A DNA stretch of 64,000 nt from Sutterella sp. AM11-39 (GCF_003472385.1 NZ_QRLV01000003.1:1-64000); one strand, 5' to 3'; positions 43,840 through 51,573 are shown, numbered from the stretch's first letter. Program-made: numbers and translations. Notes: generated by a model from the sequence alone, not told the origin.

Positions 43840-44047
43840 AGTCGACAATTTCTACAGCCGAGTCAACTCTCTGCGAGATGTGTACGGTCGCCTAATGAAG
43901 CCTGTGGAGGTTTCGGATGCTGACGAGCAAGCCGAAATCGAAGAGCTTGAGCGTCTTCGCAAAGAGGTTGCACGAAAGCGACGTCGTGAGGAGATCGAGG
44001 AGCTACGCCGCGAACTGATGCGAGCGCCTTGTTCTGTGCAACTTTGA
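43832..44047 (+). CDS. Small charged coiled-coil protein
   Basis: A 71-residue protein whose C-terminal half is a strongly charged Glu/Arg/Lys helix (EELERLRKEVARKRRREE). ATG 43832 lies inside the last codons of the preceding gene, suggesting coupling. Family not recognised. Confidence 0.5.
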   Translation: MCEVDNFYSRVNSLRDVYGRLMKPVEVSDADEQAEIEELERLRKEVARKRRREEIEELRRELMRAPCSVQL

Positions 44048-44086
44048 CCTATTTCGTGACGCCACGGAAATGGTTGGAGGCAATTT

Positions 44087-44551
44087 TTGTCAGAGCGTGT
44101 TATGGGTGTATGGCTAAAGGTTGGAGGTGCGCTGATTGCAGCGGTCGTTCTATTTGTCAGCGGATACAAATACGCATCCGCTCTTTATGAGGCTGACATT
44201 GCCGACATACAGACGCAGCACGCGTTGGCTTTAAAGGAAAAGACAGATGAGTACCGATCAAAAGAGCAGAGCCAAGCGAAGCAACTGGCGGACGCATGGG
44301 ACGCGCTTGAGCGCGCTCGTGCTGAGTCTATTGATCTTCGAGCTGACGTTGACCGGGTGCGCAACGAAGCCGATCGTTATCTCTCCCGACTGTCCTCGGC
44401 CGATAGAAAAAGTTCCTCAAGCTCTTACCAAACCCAAGTTTTCACATGCACTAGACTACTCAAAGAGAGTGCAGAATTACTTGAAGAAGGTGGAAGAATG
44501 GCTCAAGAATTCGCAATAGGTGGTGAAACAGTGGTACGCTTGCTTGAGTAA
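44087..44551 (+). CDS. Rz-like inner-membrane spanin
   Basis: A 154-residue i-spanin: N-terminal membrane anchor (LIAAVVLFVSGYKY), long periplasmic coiled coil rich in Glu, Arg and Ala, and a C-terminal CTRLLKESAELLEEGG. Spanins join inner and outer membrane during phage lysis. It seems to start at TTG 44087, seven bases after GGAGG; ATG 44102 is the alternative. The o-spanin gene lies inside it in the +1 frame. No endolysin or holin is found nearby. Confidence 0.82.
   Translation: MSERVMGVWLKVGGALIAAVVLFVSGYKYASALYEADIADIQTQHALALKEKTDEYRSKEQSQAKQLADAWDALERARAESIDLRADVDRVRNEADRYLSRLSSADRKSSSSSYQTQVFTCTRLLKESAELLEEGGRMAQEFAIGGETVVRLLE
44247..44519 (+). CDS. Rz1-like outer-membrane spanin lipoprotein
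   Basis: A 90-residue lipoprotein embedded in the +1 frame of the i-spanin gene. A basic start and hydrophobic segment end in lipobox LTGC, followed by a Pro-rich periplasmic part and a helix DYSKRVQNYLKKVEEWL. The embedded position is the classical Rz/Rz1 arrangement. Confidence 0.82.
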   Translation: MSTDQKSRAKRSNWRTHGTRLSALVLSLLIFELTLTGCATKPIVISPDCPRPIEKVPQALTKPKFSHALDYSKRVQNYLKKVEEWLKNSQ

Positions 44552-44637
44552 CTTGTGTTGCGGTAAAAGTTTCGTTTTTCTATAGGAGATGCTCGACAAT
44601 ATATTCGCTGTTATGGGTTTTGATTAAAGGAACATAA

Positions 44638-45504
44638 ATGGATTTGTTTAAAGAAGAGATAAATGACATATTGGAATTGGGGGCATATGAAAATTTGTGG
44701 CTTCAAGAAAAAATGTCGTTTAAGATGGTTAGTACATTGTTGAATAAGGCTGGAGTTTTTGTATCTGATATAGTAGAACGAGAAGTTTCTCTGGAAAGTT
44801 ATGAGAAGATAAAGAAAATTTTTAATGATAAAGGATTAAATGATGTTTGCTCCACTTTTTGGTGGGGAGAAAATTACCCAACTTCTTTGAAAGATGCAAG
44901 TTATCCTATATATATGTTTTATTCCAGAGGAAATTTGGAATTGTTGCACGCTCAAAGAAGTGTTGCAGTTGTAGGAAGTAGACAAGCGTCCGATATGGGG
45001 TTAAAGCGGGCAGAGGTACTCGCAAAGAGATTGGTTGATGATGGCGTTCTTGTTGTATCTGGTTTGGCAAAGGGGATAGACACGGTTGCCTTGTCAACTG
45101 CTATTAATCGCGGGGGTCGAGTTCTAGCAGTGATAGGAACTGCTATATCAGAATATTATCCAAGAGATAATAAAGAACTCCAGAACAAAATTGCACAAGA
45201 ACACCTTCTTGTTAGTCAGGTTCCTGTTTTGAAGTATTTGTCGCAGGGAGCTTGGATTAATAGGTTTTTCTTCCCAGAAAGAAATGTGACCATGTCAGCA
45301 CTTTCACAGGCGACGATCATTGTGGAGGCAGGGGAAACTTCTGGAACTCTTGTGCAGGCTAGGGCAGCTATCAATCAAGGCAGGAAGCTATTTATTCTAG
45401 AGAACTGTTTTCATAAAGGATTGAAGTGGCCAGAAAAATATGTTCAGAGAGGAGCTCACAGAGTGTCATCGTATGAGCAGATTAGAGAAATAATGGGGTG
45501 GTAA
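44638..45504 (+). CDS. DprA/Smf-like (SLOG-fold) protein
   Basis: A 288-residue protein with an N-terminal helical part (1-100) and a DprA-type Rossmann domain: AVVGSRQASDMGLKRA, SGLAKGIDTVAL, YYPRDNKEL, FFFPERNVTMSALS, EAGETSGTLVQAR. Canonical DprA has GIDxxAH, SE and FPxRNR at these places; here GIDTVAL, SQ and PERNV, and no C-terminal winged helix. So it is a divergent paralogue. DprA belongs to the SLOG superfamily, linked to nucleotide-signal conflict systems. It ends in TAA directly abutting the next ATG. The base composition is clearly more AT-rich than the flanks. Confidence 0.78.
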   Translation: MDLFKEEINDILELGAYENLWLQEKMSFKMVSTLLNKAGVFVSDIVEREVSLESYEKIKKIFNDKGLNDVCSTFWWGENYPTSLKDASYPIYMFYSRGNLELLHAQRSVAVVGSRQASDMGLKRAEVLAKRLVDDGVLVVSGLAKGIDTVALSTAINRGGRVLAVIGTAISEYYPRDNKELQNKIAQEHLLVSQVPVLKYLSQGAWINRFFFPERNVTMSALSQATIIVEAGETSGTLVQARAAINQGRKLFILENCFHKGLKWPEKYVQRGAHRVSSYEQIREIMGW

Positions 45505-46179
45505 ATGTATCCAAGTCCTGATAATCCGAAGAAGCTTGAATCCGAGTTTTATCATGAGCATTATTTTCTCGGAAGAGATGATGTTTGTTATTTTTATTTG
45601 GACTATATACCAAACGACAACTATCAAAATAGTTTTATTAATAATTTGAAGAAAAGTGTAGAAAAAAGGGGGACTCAAGAATATTCGTATAAGATATGGG
45701 CCATTAGAAAAATGTCAGAATGCTTAAGGTCCAGTGTTGAAAATGAATTATTCGAAGAGCTTAAGGGGAAAAGTGTAATATTTGTCCCTGTCCCTCCTTC
45801 AAAATCTAAAGAAGATCCTTTGTATGACGATAGATTGGTTTCAATTTTAAATAATTCTGGAGTGTGCTGTAAGGAGTTGATCAGACAAAGCAAATCAAGG
45901 GAGAGTTGTCATGTAACAGGAGGAGCAAGTAGGAATATTGAGGAAATATATAATAATTATACGTGGAATGAAAGTGAATCTCCTGATGGTGAACCTGAAG
46001 TAGTGGTTATTTTTGATGATGTATTGACTACGGGATCGCATTTCAAGGCTTGTCAGAGGATGATTAAAGAGCATTATCCAAGGGCTACGACAATTGGTGT
46101 TTTTGTGGCATCTAGACGAATTGATGATTGCTCTGATGATTTCCCGTTTCTAGATGAACCTGAAGATCCTATTTTCTAA
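45505..46179 (+). CDS. ComF-like phosphoribosyltransferase
   Basis: A 224-residue protein with a type I phosphoribosyltransferase domain. The PRPP loop is VVVIFDDVLTTGSHF near 172-186, preceded by VIFVPVPPSKSK (about 94-105) as in ComF, and an RNIEEIYNNYTW segment resembles the ComF R-N motif. The N-terminal half is AT-rich and has no known family. It abuts the DprA-like gene (TAA then ATG) and should be co-translated. ComF and DprA are both competence-related in host genomes, but this phage-borne pair is isolated from competence genes. Substrate unknown. Confidence 0.78.
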   Translation: MYPSPDNPKKLESEFYHEHYFLGRDDVCYFYLDYIPNDNYQNSFINNLKKSVEKRGTQEYSYKIWAIRKMSECLRSSVENELFEELKGKSVIFVPVPPSKSKEDPLYDDRLVSILNNSGVCCKELIRQSKSRESCHVTGGASRNIEEIYNNYTWNESESPDGEPEVVVIFDDVLTTGSHFKACQRMIKEHYPRATTIGVFVASRRIDDCSDDFPFLDEPEDPIF

Positions 46180-46190
46180 TTTAAAGGGAT

Positions 46191-46313
46191 TGTGAGAGAA
46201 TATTCGCAGAAGCTACAAGATTATTTTCGAAGGTTGCAAGACTTTCTGGAGAGGTAGCGGCAAAGAAGGATGCCTTGACATCAATCATCAAGGAGCGCCG
46301 AGAAAGTCCGTAA
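46191..46313 (+). pseudogene. 3' remnant of a second Rz/Rz1 spanin pair
   Basis: Two overlapping frames resemble the ends of the intact spanins at 44087-44551. In one (46192-46257) the 21 codons read EYSQKLQDYFRRLQDFL against DYSKRVQNYLKKVEEWL of Rz1; nearly all changes are conservative. In the other (46191-46313) CERIFAEATRLFSK mirrors CTRLLKESAELLEE of Rz. The frame offset is the same as in the intact pair. The 5' parts are missing, so this is a displaced tail right of the DprA/phosphoribosyltransferase cassette. Confidence 0.65.
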
Positions 46314-46327
46314 GGTATAACTTACGG
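46308..46327. repeat. Inverted repeat near the prophage right end
   Basis: Arms CCGTAAG (46308-46314) and CTTACGG (46321-46327) with a GTATAA spacer. The overlapping GGTATAAC resembles the half-site upstream of integrase 1. Confidence 0.45.
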
Positions 46328-46379
46328 TATAAAAAGAAGTATCCATCGCTTAGTTCCCTTTAAAATAAGGAAAGATTGT

Positions 46380-46389
46380 TCCGACCATC
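46380..46389. other. Candidate decayed attachment site (tRNA-Leu match)
   Basis: The ten bases TCCGACCATC equal positions 35812-35821 in the 3' part of tRNA-Leu; ACCAT follows here directly and in the tRNA after two extra bases. A terminator lies about 30 bases on, as after the tRNA. It may mark the right end of the integrase-1 element, but ten bases is short. Confidence 0.3.
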
Positions 46390-46417
46390 ACCATATATAT
46401 TCCGCATAGCTCGGCAT

Positions 46418-46440
46418 ACCCCGATTTATCGGGGTTTTTT
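46418..46440 (+). terminator. Terminator upstream of integrase 2
   Basis: Arms CCCCG and CGGGG with an ATTTAT loop, followed by T6. It would end transcription from the DprA/phosphoribosyltransferase cassette. Confidence 0.75.
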
Positions 46441-46470
46441 GTTGTCCTCGGTCGGCATAATCCGATTAAA

Positions 46471-46501
46471 TGCTGGCTATTTGCTGGCTGTTTTGCTGGC
46501 T
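46471..46501 (+). repeat. Triple direct repeat upstream of integrase 2
   Basis: TGCTGGCT occurs three times, with GCTGGCT starting at 46472, 46483 and 46495, about one helical turn apart, 37 bases before the integrase start. This resembles integrase arm sites or a cooperative operator. Confidence 0.55.
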
Positions 46502-46537
46502 GATTTCCATTTGGCCAGACAGTTTTAGGGGACAAAA

Positions 46538-47614
46538 ATGGCGGGCATTTCCAAACTTCCGAACGGACGGTATCGGGTTGTCTGGCGAGAAGACGGGTGG
46601 CAAAGGCAAAAAAATTTCAAGACCGCGGCAGAGGCAAGGAAGTATGCGGCTATGCTGACTCTGACTCCGGAGCAACGGAGCAACAAGGTCACGGTGGCAG
46701 ATTGGCTGATCTCCTACCGAGACTCCGAGTCGCGAAAGAAGCGTGGTGCAAAGCAAGAGGTTTTGCGAATCAACCGATTCCTGCAGCGCCCATTTGCCGC
46801 GCTGAAGATTGGCCAGATCACGTACAAGGACCTGCAGAAGTATTTCGACGAGCGTCTCAAAGAACCGTCGCAAAAATACATTGGAACCTTGGCGCCGGCT
46901 ACAGCGCACAAAGAAATTCAAACGCTTTCGGCTGCTTTTAATTTGGCCGTGAAGTCGGGGCTTATCTCAAAGAATCCCTGCATTGGTGTCGTTCTGTCCA
47001 AGCCCGCGGAGCATCGTGAGCGTACGGCCTCGGATGAAGACATCGAGGCTCTGCTCGTCGCCAGTGGATGGGATGGGAAGTCTGTGCCTTTAGACAAGCT
47101 GCAGCTGACGATGGCAGCCTTCTTGCTGGCTTGCAAAACTGGGATGCGCTCGGGGGAGATTCTGCGCATCGAAGAGGCGTGGATCGATGGGGCGGTGATC
47201 CATCTGCCGCATGAGGTGACTAAAACTGATAGCCGCCGAGACGTTGCTTTGAGCTCGGAAGCCTTGAGAATCATCAATCTGGTTCGTGAATTGGGGGATA
47301 AGCCGAAACTTTTCGGAGCATTGAGCGACGCCACGAGAGACGCTTTGTGGCGCAAGATTCGAGACAGGGCAGGGCTTGGCCCGGAACTCGATTCCGCCGG
47401 GCGTGTCATCCGCGAAGGTCTCAACTTCCACGACAGCCGTGCGACTTTTGCGACGTGGGCGGCGAGCCCTGATCCGAAGACCGGAGCACCGCGCCTTGAT
47501 CTTCTGTCCCTCGCTCGTCAGACTGGGCACAAAAATTTGAAGATGCTGCAGCGCTACTACCGTCCGAAGTCGGAGGACATTGCCAAGCGCCTCGATAGCA
47601 TGGTGGAAGGGTAG
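46538..47614 (+). CDS. Tyrosine recombinase (phage integrase, second)
   Basis: A 358-residue lambda-type integrase. It has a short N-terminal arm-binding part with RYRVVWREDG, a SAM-like core-binding domain and a catalytic domain with Arg in KTGMRSGEIL, NFHDSRATF (H-x-x-R) and LARQTGHKNLKMLQRYY containing His and Tyr. It is unrelated in plan to the DUF4102 integrase at the other end and appears intact. Its attachment site is not visible; host genes resume at 48.2 kb. Confidence 0.9.
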   Translation: MAGISKLPNGRYRVVWREDGWQRQKNFKTAAEARKYAAMLTLTPEQRSNKVTVADWLISYRDSESRKKRGAKQEVLRINRFLQRPFAALKIGQITYKDLQKYFDERLKEPSQKYIGTLAPATAHKEIQTLSAAFNLAVKSGLISKNPCIGVVLSKPAEHRERTASDEDIEALLVASGWDGKSVPLDKLQLTMAAFLLACKTGMRSGEILRIEEAWIDGAVIHLPHEVTKTDSRRDVALSSEALRIINLVRELGDKPKLFGALSDATRDALWRKIRDRAGLGPELDSAGRVIREGLNFHDSRATFATWAASPDPKTGAPRLDLLSLARQTGHKNLKMLQRYYRPKSEDIAKRLDSMVEG

Positions 47615-47681
47615 GGGACTGTGTAGAACTTCAGGAATTGTCTGTCCGAGGTTTGTTCCATTACTCGGCAAGCATTGGGTG

Positions 47682-47757
47682 GTTTTGCTGCGGTAGCCAT
47701 CCAGTCGTCGGGACAAAACCGTAGCAAAACGGCTCGGGTGTTGGTAGCACCGAGCCG
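47682..47757. repeat. Two successive hairpins ahead of the 27-aa ORF
   Basis: The first has 13-base arms, 12 paired (GTTTTGCTGCGGT at 47682-47694 and ACCGTAGCAAAAC at 47718-47730). The second has arms CGGCTCGG and CCGAGCCG (47730-47757). They lie just upstream of a small ORF. Confidence 0.6.
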
Positions 47758-47776
47758 CTTAAAGGAAGATTGATAA

Positions 47777-47860
47777 ATGGAACACAAATCTTCTTCCGCT
47801 AGTATAGCAAGGCGGGTCGTGAAAATCCTGATTTTCCTGATCCTGTTCTTGCTCTGCTAG
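47777..47860 (+). CDS. 27-aa hydrophobic peptide, possible type I toxin or leader
   Basis: A 27-residue ORF: a polar, basic start (MEHKSSSASIARRVVK) and a solid hydrophobic end (ILIFLILFLLC). GGAAG lies about ten bases before the ATG. Size and shape are those of membrane-acting type I toxins or small phage peptides, but no antisense RNA has been seen. Confidence 0.4.
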   Translation: MEHKSSSASIARRVVKILIFLILFLLC

Positions 47861-48178
47861 GCGCGTAAGTAAAAGGCCTCGGACGCTTCGGCTTCCGGGG
47901 CCTGCGTGCATCTTAGGACAAAAAATTTACCCCGGATCGCTCTGGGAGTTGGGCTCAGGCCGGCATTCGTTAGCGTTGTTGTTCGGTCGGTTTTATAGCT
48001 TTCTTTGCTTTTGTCTATCAGCGAAGTTTTGTCCGGTTTTTAGCATACAATTGCCAACCAATAGGATGTAAGCGTTCCAAGCGACGAGCTGTCGGGTATC
48101 CCCAAAACCAGAAAAGGCAGATCGGCTCTTCGTATGGGGACGCTTTTAGATAACTCGAATAACGCAGGAGATACTCCC

Positions 48179-48850
48179 ATGAAGAAGTTCCGTTGCAAGG
48201 TTTGCGGCTACATCTATGAAGGCGATGAGCTGCCCGCTGATTTCGTTTGCCCGCTTTGCCACAAGGGTGTTGAAGTTTTTGAAGAAGTCCAGGAAGCTCC
48301 TGCTGCGGGTGGCGACAACCGCCTGAAGGGCACTAAGACGGCAGAAAACCTTGCCACCGCATTTGCCGGTGAATCCCAGGCCCGCAACAAGTACACGTAC
48401 TTTGCTGAAGTCGCTCGTCGCGAAGGCTACGAACAGCTCGCGGAAATCTTCCTGTCGACCGCTCGCAACGAACAGGAACATGCCCGTCTGTGGTTTGATC
48501 TCTTGGGCGGCATCGGCGACACGGCAGCCAATCTCCAGGCTGCAGCCGAAGGCGAAAACTACGAATGGACCGATATGTACGCCGGTTTCGCGAAGACTGC
48601 CGAAGAAGAAGGCTTCCCGGAAATCGCTGCTAAGTTCCGTTTGGTCGCCGCCATTGAAAAGACCCATGAAGAACGCTATCGCAAGCTTCTGAACAACGTT
48701 CAGATGAAGCAGGTGTTTGAAAAGGGTGAAATGACGATGTGGGAATGCCGCATCTGCGGCCACATCGTTGTCGGCAATGCCGCTCCGGATGTTTGCCCGG
48801 TTTGCCACTACGCTCAGAGCTTCTTTGAAGTTCGCAAGACGAACTACTAA
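48179..48850 (+). CDS. Rubrerythrin with N- and C-terminal rubredoxin domains
   Basis: A 223-residue peroxide-reducing protein for anaerobic life. An N-terminal rubredoxin domain ([10 protein letters not shown]...CPLC) is followed by a ferritin-like diiron domain with the Glu-rich helices ([30 protein letters not shown]) and a C-terminal rubredoxin-like domain ([10 protein letters not shown]...CPVC). Most rubrerythrins have one rubredoxin domain. ATG 48179 follows AGGAG; the longer frame from 48134 is rejected. Confidence 0.92.
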   Translation: MKKFRCKVCGYIYEGDELPADFVCPLCHKGVEVFEEVQEAPAAGGDNRLKGTKTAENLATAFAGESQARNKYTYFAEVARREGYEQLAEIFLSTARNEQEHARLWFDLLGGIGDTAANLQAAAEGENYEWTDMYAGFAKTAEEEGFPEIAAKFRLVAAIEKTHEERYRKLLNNVQMKQVFEKGEMTMWECRICGHIVVGNAAPDVCPVCHYAQSFFEVRKTNY

Positions 48851-48994
48851 ACGGTTGCCGCCTCAGTAAGGCGAAGTAACAGCGTATCAAGCGCGCTTTT
48901 GACGAAAGTCGAGGCGCGCTTTGATTTTTCCGAGGGCCCGCAATACCCTACAATAAGTTAAAGAAACTCCAGGACTGAAAAAAGGAAGACGCTT

Positions 48995-49930
48995 TTGCCC
49001 ACCGGATTTTTTACGCACGACTTGTGTCACAGCTATCAGCAGGGGCCGGATTCTCCCGAGTCTCCCGAACGCATTGATGCGATCGAAGACCGCATGCTTG
49101 CGATGGGGCTGTCGCGTGTCGTGACTGTACTGCCGAGCGCTCCGGCCTCTTTGGAAGATGTTTTGCGTGCGCATGACAAGAGCTATGTACAGGAACTGGA
49201 ACAAACCAGTCGTGAGGCCCAAAGAACCGGAGAAAAGCAAATCTCCGAAGATACCTTCATAAATGAGCTGAGCTTTGAAGCGGCGCTTAAAAGCGCAGGC
49301 GCCGCCATCGAGGCGGTACGTCAGGTCTGTGCGGGTACCATTCGAAACGCCTTTGCCTGCGTGCGTCCGCCCGGGCATCATGCGGGTCGTAATTTCGCGC
49401 ACGGCTTTTGCCTGATCAACTCCGTAGCCTGTGCAGCGCTTCACGCCCTCGACGTTCTCGGCCTAAAGCGCGTTGCCATTGTGGATTTCGATGTGCATCG
49501 CGCCGACGGAACGGAAGACATTATCAAGGGCGACGAGCGCATCGCGCTTTTCAGTCTTTATCAGGAAACGGCGTTTCCATTCGGATTGCAGCCGGCTCAA
49601 GCGAGCAACATCATCAACGCTCCGATGCCGGAAGGCAGTGATGGCACGGATGTGCTTCGTGTAGTCAACGACATTTGGATTCCGAAGCTTTTGAGCTTCA
49701 AGCCCGAACTTATTCTGGTGAGCGCCGGGTTTGATGCGCACCGAGATGAAAAGCAGGCGCTCTTCAAGCTTACGGAATTTGACTACTCCTTTATGACCAT
49801 CGAGGTCATGCGTGTGGCGCGCGCCGTTTGCGGAGGGCGGCTTGTGAGCATTCTGGAAGGGGGTTACGACATCCGCAGTCTTGCAAGAAGTGCGGTCGCG
49901 CACATTACAACGCTTACGCGTTCGGCATAA
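48995..49930 (+). CDS. Histone-deacetylase-family amidohydrolase
   Basis: A 311-residue arginase/deacetylase-fold enzyme. Motifs are PPGHHAGRNFAHGFC with the two active-site His, and VDFDVHRADG with zinc ligands Asp and His. Bacterial members deacetylate acetylpolyamines or other small amides; DVHRADGT replaces the usual DVHHGDGT. Start TTG 48995 is preceded by GGAAG. Substrate unknown. Confidence 0.85.
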   Translation: MPTGFFTHDLCHSYQQGPDSPESPERIDAIEDRMLAMGLSRVVTVLPSAPASLEDVLRAHDKSYVQELEQTSREAQRTGEKQISEDTFINELSFEAALKSAGAAIEAVRQVCAGTIRNAFACVRPPGHHAGRNFAHGFCLINSVACAALHALDVLGLKRVAIVDFDVHRADGTEDIIKGDERIALFSLYQETAFPFGLQPAQASNIINAPMPEGSDGTDVLRVVNDIWIPKLLSFKPELILVSAGFDAHRDEKQALFKLTEFDYSFMTIEVMRVARAVCGGRLVSILEGGYDIRSLARSAVAHITTLTRSA

Positions 49931-50031
49931 TTGTGAGTGGTCTGAATTGGAATTCAAATTCTTTTCGTGCACGTCCCTCCGAGGCGCTGTAATATCCGCA
50001 TTCGTTGATTTTTACGTGATTGATTAACTGC

Positions 50032-50484
50032 ATGCGCAGAGTTCTTAAATTCTTTGTTCCTGTCGTGACGATCGCTTTGGCCGGATGTCAGCAATTCGCA
50101 GGCCAAAGCCCTTATGAATATCGTTTTGACGACAATGCCGCTCAGGTAGTGTGCGTGAGCGTGACGCCGCACGGCAACGAATCGTTGCGGTTGTCCGTGC
50201 GTCAGATGCTCCTGGAGAAGGGCTTTAAAGTGCATGAAGTGAAGACGTTCGACGAAAGCTGCACGCGCTGTCTGAAGTTCGACTTCACGGTGGGCGGCTG
50301 GAACGATCGAATTGTCGAGGGCAAGCTTGATTACGTGCGCATCGTGCACGGAAGCCGATACGAAGCTCAGGCAACGGAAAAGTTGCCCGAAGCCACCTTC
50401 GGCACGCCGGGCGACGATGAAAAGGTGCTCATTCGAGCGCTTCTGAATCGCATCTTCCCGCACCCGGTACCGTGGAAGGAGTAA
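50032..50484 (+). CDS. Small lipoprotein, unknown function
   Basis: A 150-residue lipoprotein with lipobox LAGC (Cys at about 19) and a mature part with three Cys (VVCVS and CTRC). It resembles the Sbp-like betaproteobacterial lipoproteins encoded next to gluQ, but the family is weakly known. The stop is 3 bases from the convergent gluQ stop. Confidence 0.7.
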   Translation: MRRVLKFFVPVVTIALAGCQQFAGQSPYEYRFDDNAAQVVCVSVTPHGNESLRLSVRQMLLEKGFKVHEVKTFDESCTRCLKFDFTVGGWNDRIVEGKLDYVRIVHGSRYEAQATEKLPEATFGTPGDDEKVLIRALLNRIFPHPVPWKE

Positions 50485-50487
50485 GCC

Positions 50488-51360
50488 TCAGTAGAGGTAC
50501 TTTTCAGCCCAGTATTCCTGCGCCGCAGCGTAAAACGCCTGCGGCGTTTTTGCGTTCAGAGAACCTAATCCGAGATGTATGGCGGCAGCGTTCAAGAGCT
50601 CCAGCGGATCTTCGTTGTCAATGGCGGGAGCATGGGTCTGTTTGGAAAGCTTCTGCCCGTGTCCGTCAAGGGCCAGAGCAATGTGCAGATACTGCGGCGA
50701 GGGGTATCCGAGTTTTCTTTGAAGAAAAATCTGGCGGGGCGTGTTGTCAAGGAGGTCTTCGCCGCGCACGACGTCCGTGATGCCCTGCTCGGCGTCGTCA
50801 ACAACCACGGCAAGCTGATAGGCCCACAGACCGTCGGCCCGCTTGATCACGAAGTCACCGACGTCGCGTTCCAGGTTTTCGGAAAAAGAGCCGCAGCGAC
50901 GATCGGTGAAACCGACAACTTCGTCGGAGGTTCGGATGCGAAGCGACCGAGCCGGTCTGCCGTGCGTTCCGTTGCGGCAGATGCCGGGGTAGACGTGAGA
51001 AGGAAGTCCGAGCTCGGTTTGGACTGCGGCGATTTCCTTGCGCGAGCATGCGCATCCGTAGACGAGTCCCTGTTGACTGAGCCGGCGTAAAGCCTCTTCG
51101 TAGAGCGCATAACGTTGGCTTTGCCAGACAACCGGAACGTCGGAAGTCATCCCGAGTCTGGCAAGCGTTTTCAGAATGGCTTGATCGGCTCCGGGAACGT
51201 CACGAGGGGGATCGATGTCTTCGATGCGAATCAACCAGGTGCCGTTGTGCGCTCGCGCATCCAAAAAGGAAGCCAGAGCGCAGACTAGACTGCCGAAATG
51301 AAGCGGGCCGGTCGGAGAAGGGGCGAAGCGGCCGCAGTAGGCACGTTGAGAAAGCGACAT
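50488..51360 (-). CDS. gluQ: Glutamyl-Q tRNA(Asp) synthetase
   Basis: A 290-residue GluRS-like protein without the anticodon-binding domain. It attaches glutamate to queuosine in tRNA-Asp. The signature FAPSPTGPLHFGSL replaces HIGH; the KMSKS-like loop is QKLSKQ; and the zinc-site residues are GCACSRKEI, then Y and C in YPGICR. ATG 51360 is preferred over the longer frame. Confidence 0.92.
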   Translation of the reverse strand: MSLSQRAYCGRFAPSPTGPLHFGSLVCALASFLDARAHNGTWLIRIEDIDPPRDVPGADQAILKTLARLGMTSDVPVVWQSQRYALYEEALRRLSQQGLVYGCACSRKEIAAVQTELGLPSHVYPGICRNGTHGRPARSLRIRTSDEVVGFTDRRCGSFSENLERDVGDFVIKRADGLWAYQLAVVVDDAEQGITDVVRGEDLLDNTPRQIFLQRKLGYPSPQYLHIALALDGHGQKLSKQTHAPAIDNEDPLELLNAAAIHLGLGSLNAKTPQAFYAAAQEYWAEKYLY

Positions 51361-51452
51361 CGGAAAAAAGGCGAGCAGACACAAACAAGCGCATTGTCCC
51401 ACGAACAAAGCGTGTACACAATCGAATGTCTTCTACGGGAAATGGAAGAAAT

Positions 51453-51528
51453 TGGAGCGGGAGACGAGTCTCGAACTCGCGACCTCAACCTTGGCAAGGT
51501 TGCGCTCTACCAACTGAGCTACTCCCGC
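51453..51528 (-). tRNA. tRNA-Gly(GCC), copy 1
   Basis: On the minus strand a 76-base tRNA, acceptor GCGGGAG/CTCCCGC, anticodon GCC in the loop TTGCCAA, T-loop GTTCGAGAC, CCA encoded. Identical in sequence to copies 2 and 3. Confidence 0.97.
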
Positions 51529-51573
51529 GTCTTTGAGTGGGGCATATGCGACAATCGCAAATACTCTTTTGAA

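Larger units (their letters stand above)
47615..48178. other. Junction region between integrase 2 and the rubrerythrin gene
   Basis: About 560 bases. It contains two strong hairpins (47682-47757), a 27-codon hydrophobic ORF and a further hairpin at about 47878-47903 (GGCCTCGG/CCGGGGCC). The rubrerythrin promoter should lie near 48000-48150. No further gene is seen. Confidence 0.4.

Noticed and set aside
44638..45504. Housekeeping DprA of natural competence
   Set aside because: Key DprA motifs are altered, the C-terminal winged helix is missing, and it sits among phage genes in AT-rich DNA.
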